Shown: positions 1 to 8,435, counted from the first letter of the stretch. The stretch is 64,000 nucleotides of DNA from RYN-230 sp963793825 (GCA_963793825.1 CAWCBE010000009.1:62001-126000), one strand, 5' to 3'. The notes: generated by a model not told the origin, from the sequence alone. Program-made: numbers and translations.

Positions 1-102
1 GCCGGGCAGCAGCGCGGCGTAGCCGTCCAGGCTGGCCGAGCCGGGCTTCTGCAGGAAGCGGCGCACCCGGGACCGCAGCCCGGTCACCCGCACGCTCCGC
101 AC
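1..102 (-). CDS. 5' end of an unidentified gene, cut by the window edge
   Basis: Thirty-four codons are open from a GTG at 102 to the window edge, preceded by GGAGGA at 120-115. The peptide begins VRSVRVTGLRSRVRRFLQ and then reads KPGSASLDGYAALLPG. This loosely resembles the first residues of actinobacterial accessory SecA proteins, but the fragment is too short to assign. The spacing of 12 bases from Shine-Dalgarno to GTG is long. It is transcribed in the same direction as the methyltransferase at 208-1281 and lies downstream of it. Confidence 0.4.
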   Translation of the reverse strand, partial: MRSVRVTGLRSRVRRFLQKPGSASLDGYAALLPG

Positions 103-207
103 CGCCGCAAGCAGTCCTCCGTGGTGAGCAAGCGGGCCCGGTCAGGGCCCTGTCCGACTGCACTCTATAGCCCGCTCACCACCCCGGATCCCGGTGCTGA
201 CCTCGCG

Positions 208-1281
208 TCACCACCCGGGGACAGGGTCAGTCCGGGGCCGGGGTGGCGTGGTGGCCGGCGCCGGCTGGGGCCGGGGTGGCGTGGTGGCCGGCGCCGGCCG
301 ATCCCGGCCGGCGTGGTGGCCGGCGCCGGCCGATCCCGGGCCGGCGTGGGTCAGCGCGTCCGCGATCGCCGCGCCCAGCGCCCGGGCCACCGGGGGCGGG
401 AAGGCGTTGCCGACCTGCCGGTAGGCGGCCGTCTTGCGCCCGGAAAACTCCCAGGAGTCGGGGAAGCCCTGCAGCCGGGCCACCATCCGCACGGTCAGCT
501 TGGGCGGCTGGCTGACCGGGAACAGCGGGCCCGGCGCCTCGTCGCCGAGGCCGAGGCCGTCCACCCCCAGCAGCCGCCAGGCCGCGCGGGCCCGGGTCGG
601 GCCCAGGTCCGGGCCGCCGTGCTTCTTGCTGCCGCCGACAATCGTCGGCGCGATGCCGCAGGCGGCGGCCGCCCACTCCCCCGCGCCCGGCCAGCCCCGG
701 GCCGCCATCAGGTCGGCCAGCATCTCGCCGACCATGGGCGGCGGCTCGGGCCGCGGCTCCGGCCAGCGGAACCAGGCCGCCCACGGCTGCCGCACCGCCA
801 CCAGCACGAACCGGGGCCGCAACTGCGGGACCCCGTGCTCACTGGCGTGCACCACATCCCACCAGGTGGCGTAGCCCAGGGCCCGCAGCTGCTCCAGCAC
901 CTGGCTGCGGTAGCCGTCGAACCGGCGGGCGGCGAGGCCACGCACGTTCTCCAGCAGCACCGCCCGCGGCCGGATCTCCGCCACCAGCCGGAGCGCCTGC
1001 GGGAACAGGTCGCGCTCGTCGTCGCTGCCCAGCTGTTTCCCGGCGATGGAGAACGGCGGGCAGGGCACGCCGCCGGCGAACAGGTCCACGCCTGCGAAGG
1101 CGCGGCCGTCCACGTTGGCCACATCGCCCTCGATTACCTTCCACTCCCGGTTGCGGCGCAGCGTCTCGCACGCGGCCGGGTCGAGCTCGACCACGGCCTC
1201 GTGGCGGAAGCCCGCCTGCTCCAGGCCGAGCGCCTGCCCCCCGGCTCCGGCGCAGATCTCCAGCGAGGTCAGCTCGTGCAC
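208..1281 (-). CDS. DNA (cytosine-5-)-methyltransferase, type II modification enzyme
   Basis: This 357-residue C5-cytosine methyltransferase transfers methyl from SAM to cytosine and should protect host DNA against the adjacent endonuclease. Motif I (LEICAGAGG, about residues 7-15), the catalytic PC motif (GGVPCPPFS, Cys74), the ENV motif (LLENVRG, about 109-115), QLRPR (153-157) and the late motif X (QVGNAFPPPVARALG) are all in order. I prefer the GTG at 1281 because GAGGGA lies 6 bases upstream and motif I then starts at residue 7; an in-frame ATG at 1320 is the alternative. The last 40 or so residues are a low-complexity Ala/Pro/His tail encoded by a GC-rich minisatellite. It lies downstream of the restriction gene, 130 bases away. 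Confidence 0.93.
   Translation of the reverse strand: MHELTSLEICAGAGGQALGLEQAGFRHEAVVELDPAACETLRRNREWKVIEGDVANVDGRAFAGVDLFAGGVPCPPFSIAGKQLGSDDERDLFPQALRLVAEIRPRAVLLENVRGLAARRFDGYRSQVLEQLRALGYATWWDVVHASEHGVPQLRPRFVLVAVRQPWAAWFRWPEPRPEPPPMVGEMLADLMAARGWPGAGEWAAAACGIAPTIVGGSKKHGGPDLGPTRARAAWRLLGVDGLGLGDEAPGPLFPVSQPPKLTVRMVARLQGFPDSWEFSGRKTAAYRQVGNAFPPPVARALGAAIADALTHAGPGSAGAGHHAGRDRPAPATTPPRPQPAPATTPPRPRTDPVPGW
233..350. repeat. 32-33 bp minisatellite in the 3' end of the methyltransferase gene
   Basis: Three near-identical units of 32-33 bp and a partial fourth start at about 233, 266, 299 and 331. Each full unit carries GTGGTGGCCGGCGCCGGC, which contains the hexamer GCCGGC twice. The array encodes the variable tail of the methyltransferase. 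Confidence 0.8.
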
Positions 1282-1357
1282 TGCATGTCCCTCATGCCCA
1301 CCGCGGCCTCCAGCGCTCATCTATCCGCCGATTGTGCCCGGCGGCCCCGACAGTTCG

Positions 1358-1417
1358 GCTGTCCCACGCCGTCATCCGCTGTCCCACGCCGTCATCCGCT
1401 GTCCCAGGCCGTCACCA
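1358..1417. repeat. Three tandem 20-bp repeats between the restriction and methylase genes
   Basis: The unit GCTGTCCCACGCCGTCATCC occurs exactly at 1358-1377 and 1378-1397, and with three changes at 1398-1417. The last copy runs into the final codon and stop of the endonuclease gene (stop at 1412-1414, minus strand). The repeats fill most of the gap before the methyltransferase start. Confidence 0.85.
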
Positions 1418-2173
1418 CGAGGCCAGCGTGTCGGTCAGCAGCTCATAACTGAGCACCCGGCGCTGCCCGGTCACTTCGTGCCAGGCATCCGCCTGCTCCC
1501 CGTTCGCGTGCTCGGCCACGCTGGCCGCCATCGCGTCGTAGGCGATGTGGTACACCGCGTCCACCTCCCCGGTGCCGCGGGCGATCGAGGCCAGCCGGGT
1601 CGGCAGCGGCTCCGCGGTCACCGTGACCAGGTGCGGCTGGCGGCCCCGGCGGTGCCGGATCATCTGCAGGCACTCGTGCCTGATGTTCTGCACCCGGTCG
1701 GAGCGGATCGTCCACTTGCAGGACACCGCCGCGTGCAGCGCGGGCAGTCCCGATGCGGTCCGCACCCGGGCCAGTGACACGGTCACGTCCGGCTTGATCA
1801 GGTAGTCCGTGCCCACCGTGACCCGCAGCTCAGGCTCCGCGCGGACCAGGCGGTCCACCTCGGACAGGTGGGCATACTGGTCGAAGCGGGTGATGACCGC
1901 GCCCCGCTCGACCCGCCAGCCGCGGTTCGGGTCCCGGCGCTGCAGGACCCAGCCGAGGTGGTCACAGACGGCCTGTTCCAGCGGGCCGCCCGGGTCCTTG
2001 GGCACATCCGAGACGGCATCCCGGGGCACCGCGAGCCGGTCCAGCACCCCGGCGGCGATCCGCACCGACTCGATGCTGTCCACATCGGCGAAGTTGGGTA
2101 CCAGCGCCCAGCCGAGCTTGTTCTTCCCGCTGGGCTTCCAGCCGAGCAAGGTGGTCGCAAAGGACGCAGTCAC
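1412..2173 (-). CDS. NgoMIV-family type II restriction endonuclease
   Basis: This 253-residue protein matches the NgoMIV family, which cuts G^CCGGC as a tetramer. The family core is clear: LHAAVSCKWTIRSDRVQN, where NgoMIV has LHASISCKWTIRSDRAQN. The catalytic residues of NgoMIV (Glu70, Asp140, Ser185, Lys187, Glu201) have counterparts at Glu66 (GPLEQAVCDHL), Asp129 (DYLIKPDVTV), Ser151, Lys153 and Glu167, with the same Lys-to-Glu spacing of 14. RFDQYAHL and TAEPLPTRLASIARGTGEVD are also family sequence. NgoMIV is about 286 residues, so this is slightly short at the N-terminus. The GTG at 2173 follows a GGGGGAG site. It is the first gene of the pair with the methyltransferase. Specificity for GCCGGC is inferred from the family. 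Confidence 0.92.
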   Translation of the reverse strand: MTASFATTLLGWKPSGKNKLGWALVPNFADVDSIESVRIAAGVLDRLAVPRDAVSDVPKDPGGPLEQAVCDHLGWVLQRRDPNRGWRVERGAVITRFDQYAHLSEVDRLVRAEPELRVTVGTDYLIKPDVTVSLARVRTASGLPALHAAVSCKWTIRSDRVQNIRHECLQMIRHRRGRQPHLVTVTAEPLPTRLASIARGTGEVDAVYHIAYDAMAASVAEHANGEQADAWHEVTGQRRVLSYELLTDTLASW

Positions 2174-2288
2174 GGTTTCACTCCCCCAGGCCCCTCGGGC
2201 ACTGTCACCGTAGCGAGCGGCACTGACGCCGGGGAGGTGATTGTGCCGGCCGTGGCACGTACCGTGGAACCGGCACGAGGAGGTGCGG

Positions 2289-3176
2289 GTGCAGACGAAC
2301 CCTGAGGAACTGGACGTCGCGCTGCCGGACGGCAGCCTGCGGGTGCTCCGCTGGGGCCGCGGGCCGCGCAGCGCGATCGCGGTGCACGGCATTACCGCGT
2401 CTGCGGCCTGCTGGCAGCCGGTGGCCCGGGAACTGCCCGCGGACTGGTCATTGTTCGCGGCCGACCTGCGCGGCCGCGGGCACAGCGCCGGGCTGCCTGG
2501 CCCGTACGGCTTCGGCCGGCACATCGAGGACCTCGCCGCGGCCGCCGGCCAGCTGGGACTGGACCGCCCGGTCCTGGCCGGGCACTCGCTCGGCGCGTAC
2601 CTGGCCCTGCTCACCACGTCCGCGCACCCCGGCACCTTCGGCGGGCTGCTGCTGGTGGACGGCGGCCTGCCGCTGGCCGTCCCGGAGGGAGTGGATCTCG
2701 ACGCCCTGCTGGACGCCACCCTGGGCCCGGCCCTGGCCCGGCTCCGGGAGACCTACCCGGACACGGAGGCGTACTTCGACTTCTGGCGGGTCCACCCGGC
2801 GTTCTCCGGCGCCTGGAACAGCGACATCGAGGACTACCTGCGCTACGACCTGACCGGCCCCGAGGGTGCGTTGAGGTCACGGGTCTGTGAGCAAGCCGCC
2901 CGCGCGGACGGCCGTGAGCTGCTCGGCAGCGGCGCCCAGGTCGGCACGGCGCTGCGCGCCCTGACCGCCCCGACCCGGCTGCTCCGGGCACCGGCCGGGA
3001 TGTTCGACCAGCCGCCCGGCCTGCTGCCGCCCGAGGTGTGCGAGACGTGGCTGGCCCAGGCGCCGATGCTCACCGTGGAGACGCTGCCCGGGGTCAATCA
3101 CTACACGATCATCCTGGACCCGGCCTCCGCGGCCATCGTGGCCGCCCGGCTCACCGAGGCGGCGGTCCCGGCCTGA
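2289..3176 (+). CDS. alpha/beta hydrolase
   Basis: This 295-residue alpha/beta-hydrolase-fold enzyme has the oxyanion-hole HG motif (AIAVHGITAS), the nucleophile elbow GHSLGAY and a late catalytic His in GVNHYTI. The substrate cannot be predicted from this. The GTG at 2289 is chosen because GAGGAGG at 2277-2283 lies 5 bases upstream; a GTG at 2283 sits inside that site. The gene is divergent from the endonuclease gene, whose start is 115 bases away. Confidence 0.88.
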   Translation: MQTNPEELDVALPDGSLRVLRWGRGPRSAIAVHGITASAACWQPVARELPADWSLFAADLRGRGHSAGLPGPYGFGRHIEDLAAAAGQLGLDRPVLAGHSLGAYLALLTTSAHPGTFGGLLLVDGGLPLAVPEGVDLDALLDATLGPALARLRETYPDTEAYFDFWRVHPAFSGAWNSDIEDYLRYDLTGPEGALRSRVCEQAARADGRELLGSGAQVGTALRALTAPTRLLRAPAGMFDQPPGLLPPEVCETWLAQAPMLTVETLPGVNHYTIILDPASAAIVAARLTEAAVPA

Positions 3177-3356
3177 GCCCGGGCCGGATGGCCTGGGCGC
3201 TCCTGGCGCATCAGGTCCGCGCCCCGTCTCGCCGAGCAGAAGGTGACGGGAGAGCCCGTCCAGGGGACGACGCGGGCTGCTCAGCAGCCGACTCACTGGC
3301 GGATGAGGACGATGCGGATGCGGCCGGAGGTTGACGAGGGCAGTGGTACTGGCTCG

Positions 3357-3578
3357 TCAATGGCGTGGCCGGTGCTGCTCGATGAGCTCATGGAGCGCAG
3401 CGAGACGCGTCTCAGCGTCCAGGGCGGCCTCTGCTTTGAGGCACTCGAGCTGCCGCTCAATGCGCTGTAGCCGGGGCCCGATGTTGGCGGCGATCTCCTG
3501 GCGCAAGAAGCGCGCACAGATCGCCATGCCCCCCAGGAGACCCATGAGTACGCCGATGAGGATGCCCATCAGAACCAC
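3357..3578 (-). CDS. small membrane protein with coiled coil
   Basis: This 73-residue protein starts at GTG 3578, with GGCAGG about 3 bases upstream. It has one hydrophobic segment at residues 2-25 (MGILIGVLMGLLGGMAICA is its core) followed by a charged amphipathic helix rich in Glu, Arg and Leu to the C-terminus. The topology suggests a single-pass anchor with a cytoplasmic coiled coil. I do not recognise the family. Base composition is more AT-rich than in the neighbours. Confidence 0.6.
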   Translation of the reverse strand: MVLMGILIGVLMGLLGGMAICARFLRQEIAANIGPRLQRIERQLECLKAEAALDAETRLAALHELIEQHRPRH

Positions 3579-4293
3579 CGCCTGCCAGGATGTGACACCT
3601 ACTGACTAGGATCTCATACCGGTGGCATGTGCCATAGGCTTGTGACAAGATTCTTACTGTCTCCGAAGTATCGCTTGCTCGCTTACATCACCGCATCCTG
3701 GCGTGCATAGCAGCAGCTAGCTGGCCTACGTTGGCCGCCCCTTGAGACGCCTGAGACCTGGGAGGCGTCCCACGAAGTGCTGGCTGCCGTTATGCACATG
3801 TCAAATGCGCATGCTTCTGGCATGCACTCGGTGGCGACACTGGATGGGAGGCGAGCCCTGACATGCCGGGAGCAGGACAGGGGCCCGTCGCGCTGGGCCG
3901 TCCCCGTGCGGCCTGGCCCCAGCACCGACCCGCTTCGCGGCCATCGCCGCCAGCGACAGCGAAGAGTGCCGCTTGGCAGCATGCGTGACCGATGGCATGT
4001 GCCAGCGCTGGGGAGGGATCCACCCATCAACATCGTCCGCGAGAGACCGCGGCCAAAAGTTCCGGCATGACCGCGACGAGCGGCAACGCTGCTGGTCAAC
4101 GACCACTTCATTACGTTTGCCCGACGCCCAACCCAGCGGGCCATGGTGCCCGCGAACTCGTGTAGCATGACGCGCACGTATCGTCGTGGCACCTGCCAAT
4201 GGCGATATCCTCAGGCATAATCAGGCGACGATGGCGTCCCGGTCTGTGCAAGCTCCGGCGCTACGTCCGGATAGCGTTCGCGGAGGGGCGCCA
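3579..4293. other. AT-richer stretch with no supported gene
   Basis: About 700 bases hold no reading frame I can support on either strand; the longer frames have scattered composition and no recognisable motif. The stretch is clearly less GC-rich than the flanks. The 12-mer TGGCATGTGCCA occurs twice, at 3623-3634 and 3993-4004. It ends at the Shine-Dalgarno of the HTH gene (GGAGGGG, 4282-4288). Confidence 0.6.
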
Positions 4294-5142
4294 ATGGCCG
4301 AGGCAAACCCGACGGTGCGCCAGCGCCAGGTTGGCGCCCGCTTGCGCCAGCTTCGTACCAGCCTGGGCCGGACGGTCGAGGACGTGGCCGGTGAGCTACT
4401 TTGCTCACCCACGAAGATAAGCCGGCTTGAGACGGGTGCACGTCCCGCCAACCTGCGGGATGTTCGGGACCTCTGCCGGATCTATGGCGTGACCGAGCAG
4501 GAAACCGACGCCCTGATGAGCCTCGCCCGTCAGGCACGTGAGCCCAGCTGGTGGACCCAATACGAAGATCTTAATCTCTCGCCGTACATTGGCTTTGAGC
4601 ATGATTCAACCAGTATTACGGCTTTTTCGATGTACTGGGTGCCAGCCTTGCTCCAGACGGCTGGCTATGCGCGTGCAGTGATCACGGGCATAGCGCCGAA
4701 GATCGACCCCTCCATACTTGAGCAGCGCATAGAGGTCCGGCTTCGGCGCCAGCAGATCCTGGACCGGGAAACGCCTCCTCGCTACCGGGCACTCCTGGAC
4801 GAGGCGGTGCTGCATCGCCAGGTAGGCGGACCAGGCGTCATGGGCGAGCAACTGGACAAAATTCTCCAGCTTGCGCGCGATGAAAAGGCGATTATCCAGG
4901 TCATCCCGTTCGATGCCGGGGCCCACGCCAGCGCCGACAGTAATTTTGAACTCTTGGAATTCAGCGATACGTCACTTCCCTCGATCGTTTTCGTCGAGGG
5001 CCTGTACAGCAACCTGTACCAGGAGAGGCAGGCAGAAGTCCTCCGTTACCGTGAGGCAATTGAGCGCCTTCGCGACGAGGCCCTTACGCCACGCGAGTCA
5101 TCGAACTTTATCGCGAATATCAGGAAATTGCGCGCTGCCTAG
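4294..5142 (+). CDS. XRE-type HTH regulator with DUF5753 domain
   Basis: This 282-residue regulator has an N-terminal helix-turn-helix (about residues 7-65, including GRTVEDVAGELLCSPTKISR and LETGARPA). The C-terminal DUF5753 region contains YWVPALLQTAGYARAVI, LLDEAVLHRQVGGP, VIPFDAGAHASADSNFELLEF and the family's late region. Proteins of this class (WhiJ-like) usually work with a neighbouring DUF397 protein in actinomycete development and secondary metabolism. ATG 4294 is set by GGAGGGG 5 bases upstream. The downstream DUF397 gene starts 48 bases after the stop. Confidence 0.92.
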   Translation: MAEANPTVRQRQVGARLRQLRTSLGRTVEDVAGELLCSPTKISRLETGARPANLRDVRDLCRIYGVTEQETDALMSLARQAREPSWWTQYEDLNLSPYIGFEHDSTSITAFSMYWVPALLQTAGYARAVITGIAPKIDPSILEQRIEVRLRRQQILDRETPPRYRALLDEAVLHRQVGGPGVMGEQLDKILQLARDEKAIIQVIPFDAGAHASADSNFELLEFSDTSLPSIVFVEGLYSNLYQERQAEVLRYREAIERLRDEALTPRESSNFIANIRKLRAA

Positions 5143-5190
5143 TAATAGGTCCCTTTCGGCGTGCCCTTAGGATGGGAGGAAGATAGTCAA

Positions 5191-5403
5191 ATGACATTGG
5201 CAGACCCGCTGACCCGGGGGGAGTCCAGTTGGCGCACGGCAGCGAAGTGCGACGGCGGTGCATGCGTTCAGGTCGCGGCTGCGGGTGAGATGATATTGCT
5301 CGGGGACTCCAAGAGTCCCCATGGCCCCACCCTCTCCTATACAAGAGATGAGTGGGAAGCGTTCGTTTCAGGCATAAAGAACGGTGAGTTCGACACAATC
5401 TGA
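5191..5403 (+). CDS. DUF397 family protein
   Basis: This 70-residue protein has the DUF397 pattern: WRTAAKCDGGACVQVA, ILLGDSKSPHGPTLSYTRDEWEAFV and a C-terminal KNGEFD. ATG 5191 follows GGAGGAAG at 5174-5181. It probably acts with the HTH/DUF5753 regulator upstream, as is usual for these pairs. A strong hairpin 24 bases downstream probably ends the transcript. Confidence 0.9.
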   Translation: MTLADPLTRGESSWRTAAKCDGGACVQVAAAGEMILLGDSKSPHGPTLSYTRDEWEAFVSGIKNGEFDTI

Positions 5404-5426
5404 GGGTGCCGCGCCGGGAAGGCGCT

Positions 5427-5461
5427 GAGGGGCCGGCCCGCCGGGAGCGGGTCGGCCCCTC
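5427..5461 (+). terminator. GC-rich hairpin terminator
   Basis: The arms GAGGGGCCGGCCCGC and GCGGGTCGGCCCCTC pair with one mismatch around a 5-base loop. There is no T-run, as is usual for high-GC actinomycetes. It sits just after the first DUF397 gene. Confidence 0.7.
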
Positions 5462-5560
5462 GACCGTTGGGTAGGCAAGCCACATCGATAGCTTGTGCAC
5501 CACAGGCAACTTTGGCCTCTCGACTCGCATATGACGATTAGCCTACGGCGACTTCCTAGC

Positions 5561-5566
5561 TATAAT
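5561..5566 (+). promoter_or_regulatory. Possible -10 element for the second DUF397 gene
   Basis: A perfect TATAAT lies at 5561-5566 in an AT-rich stretch, 53 bases before the TTG start at 5619. A -35 at 17-base spacing would be TTAGCC, a weak match, so this is tentative. Confidence 0.35.
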
Positions 5567-5618
5567 CAATTCCGAGAGCTGATCTTGCTATAGCTGTCGA
5601 TCACCCTGGGAGGGCGCG

Positions 5619-5819
5619 TTGACCAGAGCAAGGCCGGATCCCAAAAAGTGGCGCAGTAGCAGTTCATGCGAGGGTGGTGCTTGCGTTCAGGTCGCGCACT
5701 GGGGCGGGAGCGTGGCTGTCCGCAGCTCCCAGGAGAGTCCTATACTCGTGTTCCGATCCTCTTCCTGGAAAGAGTTTATCGACGCGGCGAAGAGGGGCCT
5801 CTTCGACATCGACCGCTGA
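5619..5819 (+). CDS. DUF397 family protein (second copy)
   Basis: This 66-residue DUF397 protein reads WRSSSSCEGGACVQVAHWGG, then VAVRSSQESPILVFRSSSWKEFI and GLFDID. The only reasonable start is TTG 5619, with GGGAGGG at 5608-5614. It is separated from the first copy by a terminator and has its own likely promoter, so the two DUF397 proteins may be produced under different conditions. Confidence 0.85.
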   Translation: MTRARPDPKKWRSSSSCEGGACVQVAHWGGSVAVRSSQESPILVFRSSSWKEFIDAAKRGLFDIDR

Positions 5820-6070
5820 CCGGTTCTGGCCCCCGGATTTCCTGGCGAACTCGCGGGAAATGACGAAGAGCACGTGCGTCACCCCGGAGGCGTGCACCAT
5901 TGCCTGGTGGGGCCGGCATGGCGATCGCAGCGGCCTGTTGGTACCGGCCTGACGATCGCAGCGGCCGGTGCCGGGAACGTCACTGCCGCCCCCGGTTTGA
6001 CCTTGCCCCAGGGGCAGGCCACAGCATCGGGAGGGCCGGGCACGGTGCCCGGCCGGGGAAGGGGCGCCAG

Positions 6071-7139
6071 GTGCTGACGATCGGCGAGTTCTCCCGGGCC
6101 AGCCGGCTGTCGGCCAAGGCGCTGCGGCTGTACGACGAGCTGGGGCTGCTCCGGCCCGCCCGGGTGGACCCGCTGTCCGGCTACCGGTTCTACGCGCCGG
6201 GCCAGCTGGACCGGGCCCGGCTGGTGGCCTGGCTGCGCCAGGCTCGGCATGCCGCTGGCCCGGATCCGGCTGGTGTGCGACGCCGCGTCGCCCGCCGGGG
6301 CCGCCGCCGAGGTGGCCGCGTTCTGGGCGCAGGCCGAGGCCGACCAGGCCAGCCGCCGGGACCTGGCCGCCTTCCTCATCCGCTCCCTGGAAGGTGAGGC
6401 AGCACCCATGGCACCTGCAGACTCTGGCCTGGCCATCCGCTACGCGGCGGGCTCGGACATCGGCCGCCGCCGGGCGGCCAATCAGGACAGCGCGTACGCC
6501 GGCACCCGGCTGCTGGCCGTGGCCGACGGGATGGGCGGCGCCGGCCACCTGGCCAGCGCGGCCGCCATCGACGCGCTCAAGCCGCTGGAGGCCGCGCCGC
6601 CCGCGGGGGACCTGCTCAACGCGCTGGAGAACGCGGTACAGCAGGCCGGTGCGGCGGTGGCAGGCATCGCGGCCGGCGAGCTGGCCCGGGCGGGCAGCGG
6701 CACCACGCTGACCGCGATGCTGTGGGCGGGCTCCCAGCTGGCCCTGGTGCACATCGGGGACACCCGCGCCTACCTGCTGCGCGACGGCGGGCTGTACCAG
6801 ATCACCCATGACCACACCGTCGTCCAGTCGCTGATCGACGAGGGGCGGCTGACGCCGGACGAGGCCGTCTCGCACCCGCAGCGGGCCCTGCTGCTCCGGG
6901 CGCTGGACGGCGCCGGGGCCCCGGCTGACCTGTCACTGCACGACGCCCGGGCCGGTGACCGCTACCTGCTCTGCTCGGACGGGGTGACCGCCGTCATCCC
7001 GGAGGACCACATCCGTGCGGTGCTCACCGGCGCGGCCACGCCGGACCAGGTAGTCAGCGAGCTGATCGGGGCGGCCAACGCGGCCGGCGGCCCGGACAAC
7101 ATCGCCTGCGCCGCCGCGGACCTTGTCGCGGCCGCCTGA
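6071..7139 (+). pseudogene. MerR-type HTH / PP2C phosphatase fusion, interrupted by a frameshift
   Basis: The first frame from GTG 6071 encodes a MerR DNA-binding domain (LTIGEFSRASRLSAKALRLY, then LGLLRPARVDP and SGYRFYAPGQL). After WLRQ (about 6230-6241) the expected continuation LGMPLARIRLV appears only if one G near 6241 is skipped. From there an open frame runs to 7139. It encodes a full PP2C Ser/Thr phosphatase: SDIGRRRAANQDSAYAG, VADGMGG, GSGTT, HIGDTRAYLLR, LLCSDGVTAV and GGPDNIA, with all metal-binding Asp residues present. Actinomycetes carry unbroken MerR-PP2C fusions of this layout. An internal ATG at 6408, with GGAAGGTGAGG upstream, could still yield free phosphatase. The frameshift may be a mutation or a sequencing error. 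Confidence 0.8.
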
Positions 7140-7202
7140 CCAGGCGCGCACGCCGGTTAGGCTGGGAGGACAGACGGGCGCAAGAGCGCTGAACCGGGAA
7201 GG

Positions 7203-8435
7203 GTGTTGACGCTGGACGGCACGGATGGACCGACTCGAGTCCTGCTGCTGGAGAACATTCACCCCGACGCCACCGTCCGCCTGGTCAAGGACGGCTACCA
7301 GGTGGAGACGGCCGCGAAGGCGCTGACCGAGGACGAGCTGGCCGCCGCGATCGGCGACGTGCACGTGCTCGGCATCCGGTCCGGCACCCAGGTGACCGAG
7401 CGGGTGCTGGACACGGCGCCCCAGCTGCTCGCCATCGGCGCGTTCTGCATCGGGGTGAACCAGATCGACCTGGCGGCCGCGTCCCGGCGGGGCATCGCGG
7501 TGTTCAACGCGCCGTTCTCCAACACGCGCAGCGTGGTCGAGCTGGCCCTGGCCGAGATCATCGCCATGACCCGGCGGCTCACCGACAAGAACGCCCAGAT
7601 GCACGCGGGTGCCTGGGACAAGTCGGCGACGGGCAGCCACGAGGTGCGCGGCCGCCGGCTGGGCATCGTCGGGTACGGCAACATCGGCGGGCAGCTGTCG
7701 GTGCTGGCCGAGAGCCTGGGCATGACGGTGTTCTTCTACGACACCGCGGACAAGCTGGCCCTGGGCAACGCCCGGCGCTGCGGCACGCTGGAAGAGCTGC
7801 TGGAGATCGCCGACGTGGTCACCCTGCACGTGGACGGCCGCCCGGGCAACAGCGGCCTGTTCGGCGAGGTCGAGTTCGCGGCCATGAAGCCAGGCAGCCT
7901 GTTCCTCAACCTGTCCCGGGGGTTCGTGGTGGATCACGGGGCACTGCGCCGCCACATCGAGTCCGGGCACCTGGCCGGGGCGGCCGTGGACGTGTTCCCC
8001 GAGGAGCCCCGGGCCCGCGGCGAGGAGTTCACCTCCGAGCTGCGCGGCCTGCCCAACGTCATCCTCACCCCGCACGTCGGCGGCTCCACCGAGGAGGCCC
8101 AGCAGGACATCGGCGAGTTCGTGGCCGGGAAGCTGCACGACTACGTCAGCTGCGGGACGACCGCGCTGAGCGTCAACCTGCCGCCGGTGGCGCTGCCGCA
8201 CACCGCGGGCACGCACCGGCTGGTGCACCTGCACCACAACGTCCCCGGCGTGCTGGCCAAGATCAACCAGCTGCTCGCCGAGCACGGCGCCAACATCGAG
8301 GGCCAGCTGCTGGGCACCCGCGACGACCTGGGGTACGTGCTGACCGACATCGGCATCGAGTACCCCGACGACATGCTGGCCAGCCTCCGCGACCTGGACG
8401 TGACGATCCGGGTGCGGACCACCCGCCCCAGCTAG
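7203..8435 (+). CDS. serA: D-3-phosphoglycerate dehydrogenase, ACT type
   Basis: SerA oxidises 3-phosphoglycerate to 3-phosphohydroxypyruvate in the first step of serine synthesis. The 410-residue protein has the short (E. coli-like) layout. It has an N-terminal substrate domain (GIRSGTQVT), the NAD-binding loop GIVGYGNIGGQLSVLAESLG, catalytic Arg in NLSRGFVVD, Glu in DVFPEEP and His in LTPHVGGSTEEAQ. A C-terminal ACT domain (about 335-405, VHLHHNVPGVLAKINQLL) senses serine. GGGAAGG at 7195-7201 abuts the GTG at 7203, so the TTG at 7206 is an equally good start. It is convergent with the FUSC gene. Confidence 0.95.
   Translation: MLTLDGTDGPTRVLLLENIHPDATVRLVKDGYQVETAAKALTEDELAAAIGDVHVLGIRSGTQVTERVLDTAPQLLAIGAFCIGVNQIDLAAASRRGIAVFNAPFSNTRSVVELALAEIIAMTRRLTDKNAQMHAGAWDKSATGSHEVRGRRLGIVGYGNIGGQLSVLAESLGMTVFFYDTADKLALGNARRCGTLEELLEIADVVTLHVDGRPGNSGLFGEVEFAAMKPGSLFLNLSRGFVVDHGALRRHIESGHLAGAAVDVFPEEPRARGEEFTSELRGLPNVILTPHVGGSTEEAQQDIGEFVAGKLHDYVSCGTTALSVNLPPVALPHTAGTHRLVHLHHNVPGVLAKINQLLAEHGANIEGQLLGTRDDLGYVLTDIGIEYPDDMLASLRDLDVTIRVRTTRPS

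Noticed and set aside
1..102. SecA2 assignment
   Set aside because: Only 34 residues are visible and the likeness is weak, so it is left unnamed.
121..1452. Long plus-strand reading frame opposite the methylase
   Set aside because: It is antisense to clear methyltransferase motifs and has Arg/Pro/Gly-rich shadow composition.
3683..4192. 169-codon minus-strand gene
   Set aside because: No Shine-Dalgarno, odd composition with many Cys, Trp and Arg, and no recognised motif.
6230..6250. Programmed frameshift in the MerR-PP2C gene
   Set aside because: No slippery heptamer or stimulatory structure is evident; a mutation or sequencing error is simpler.
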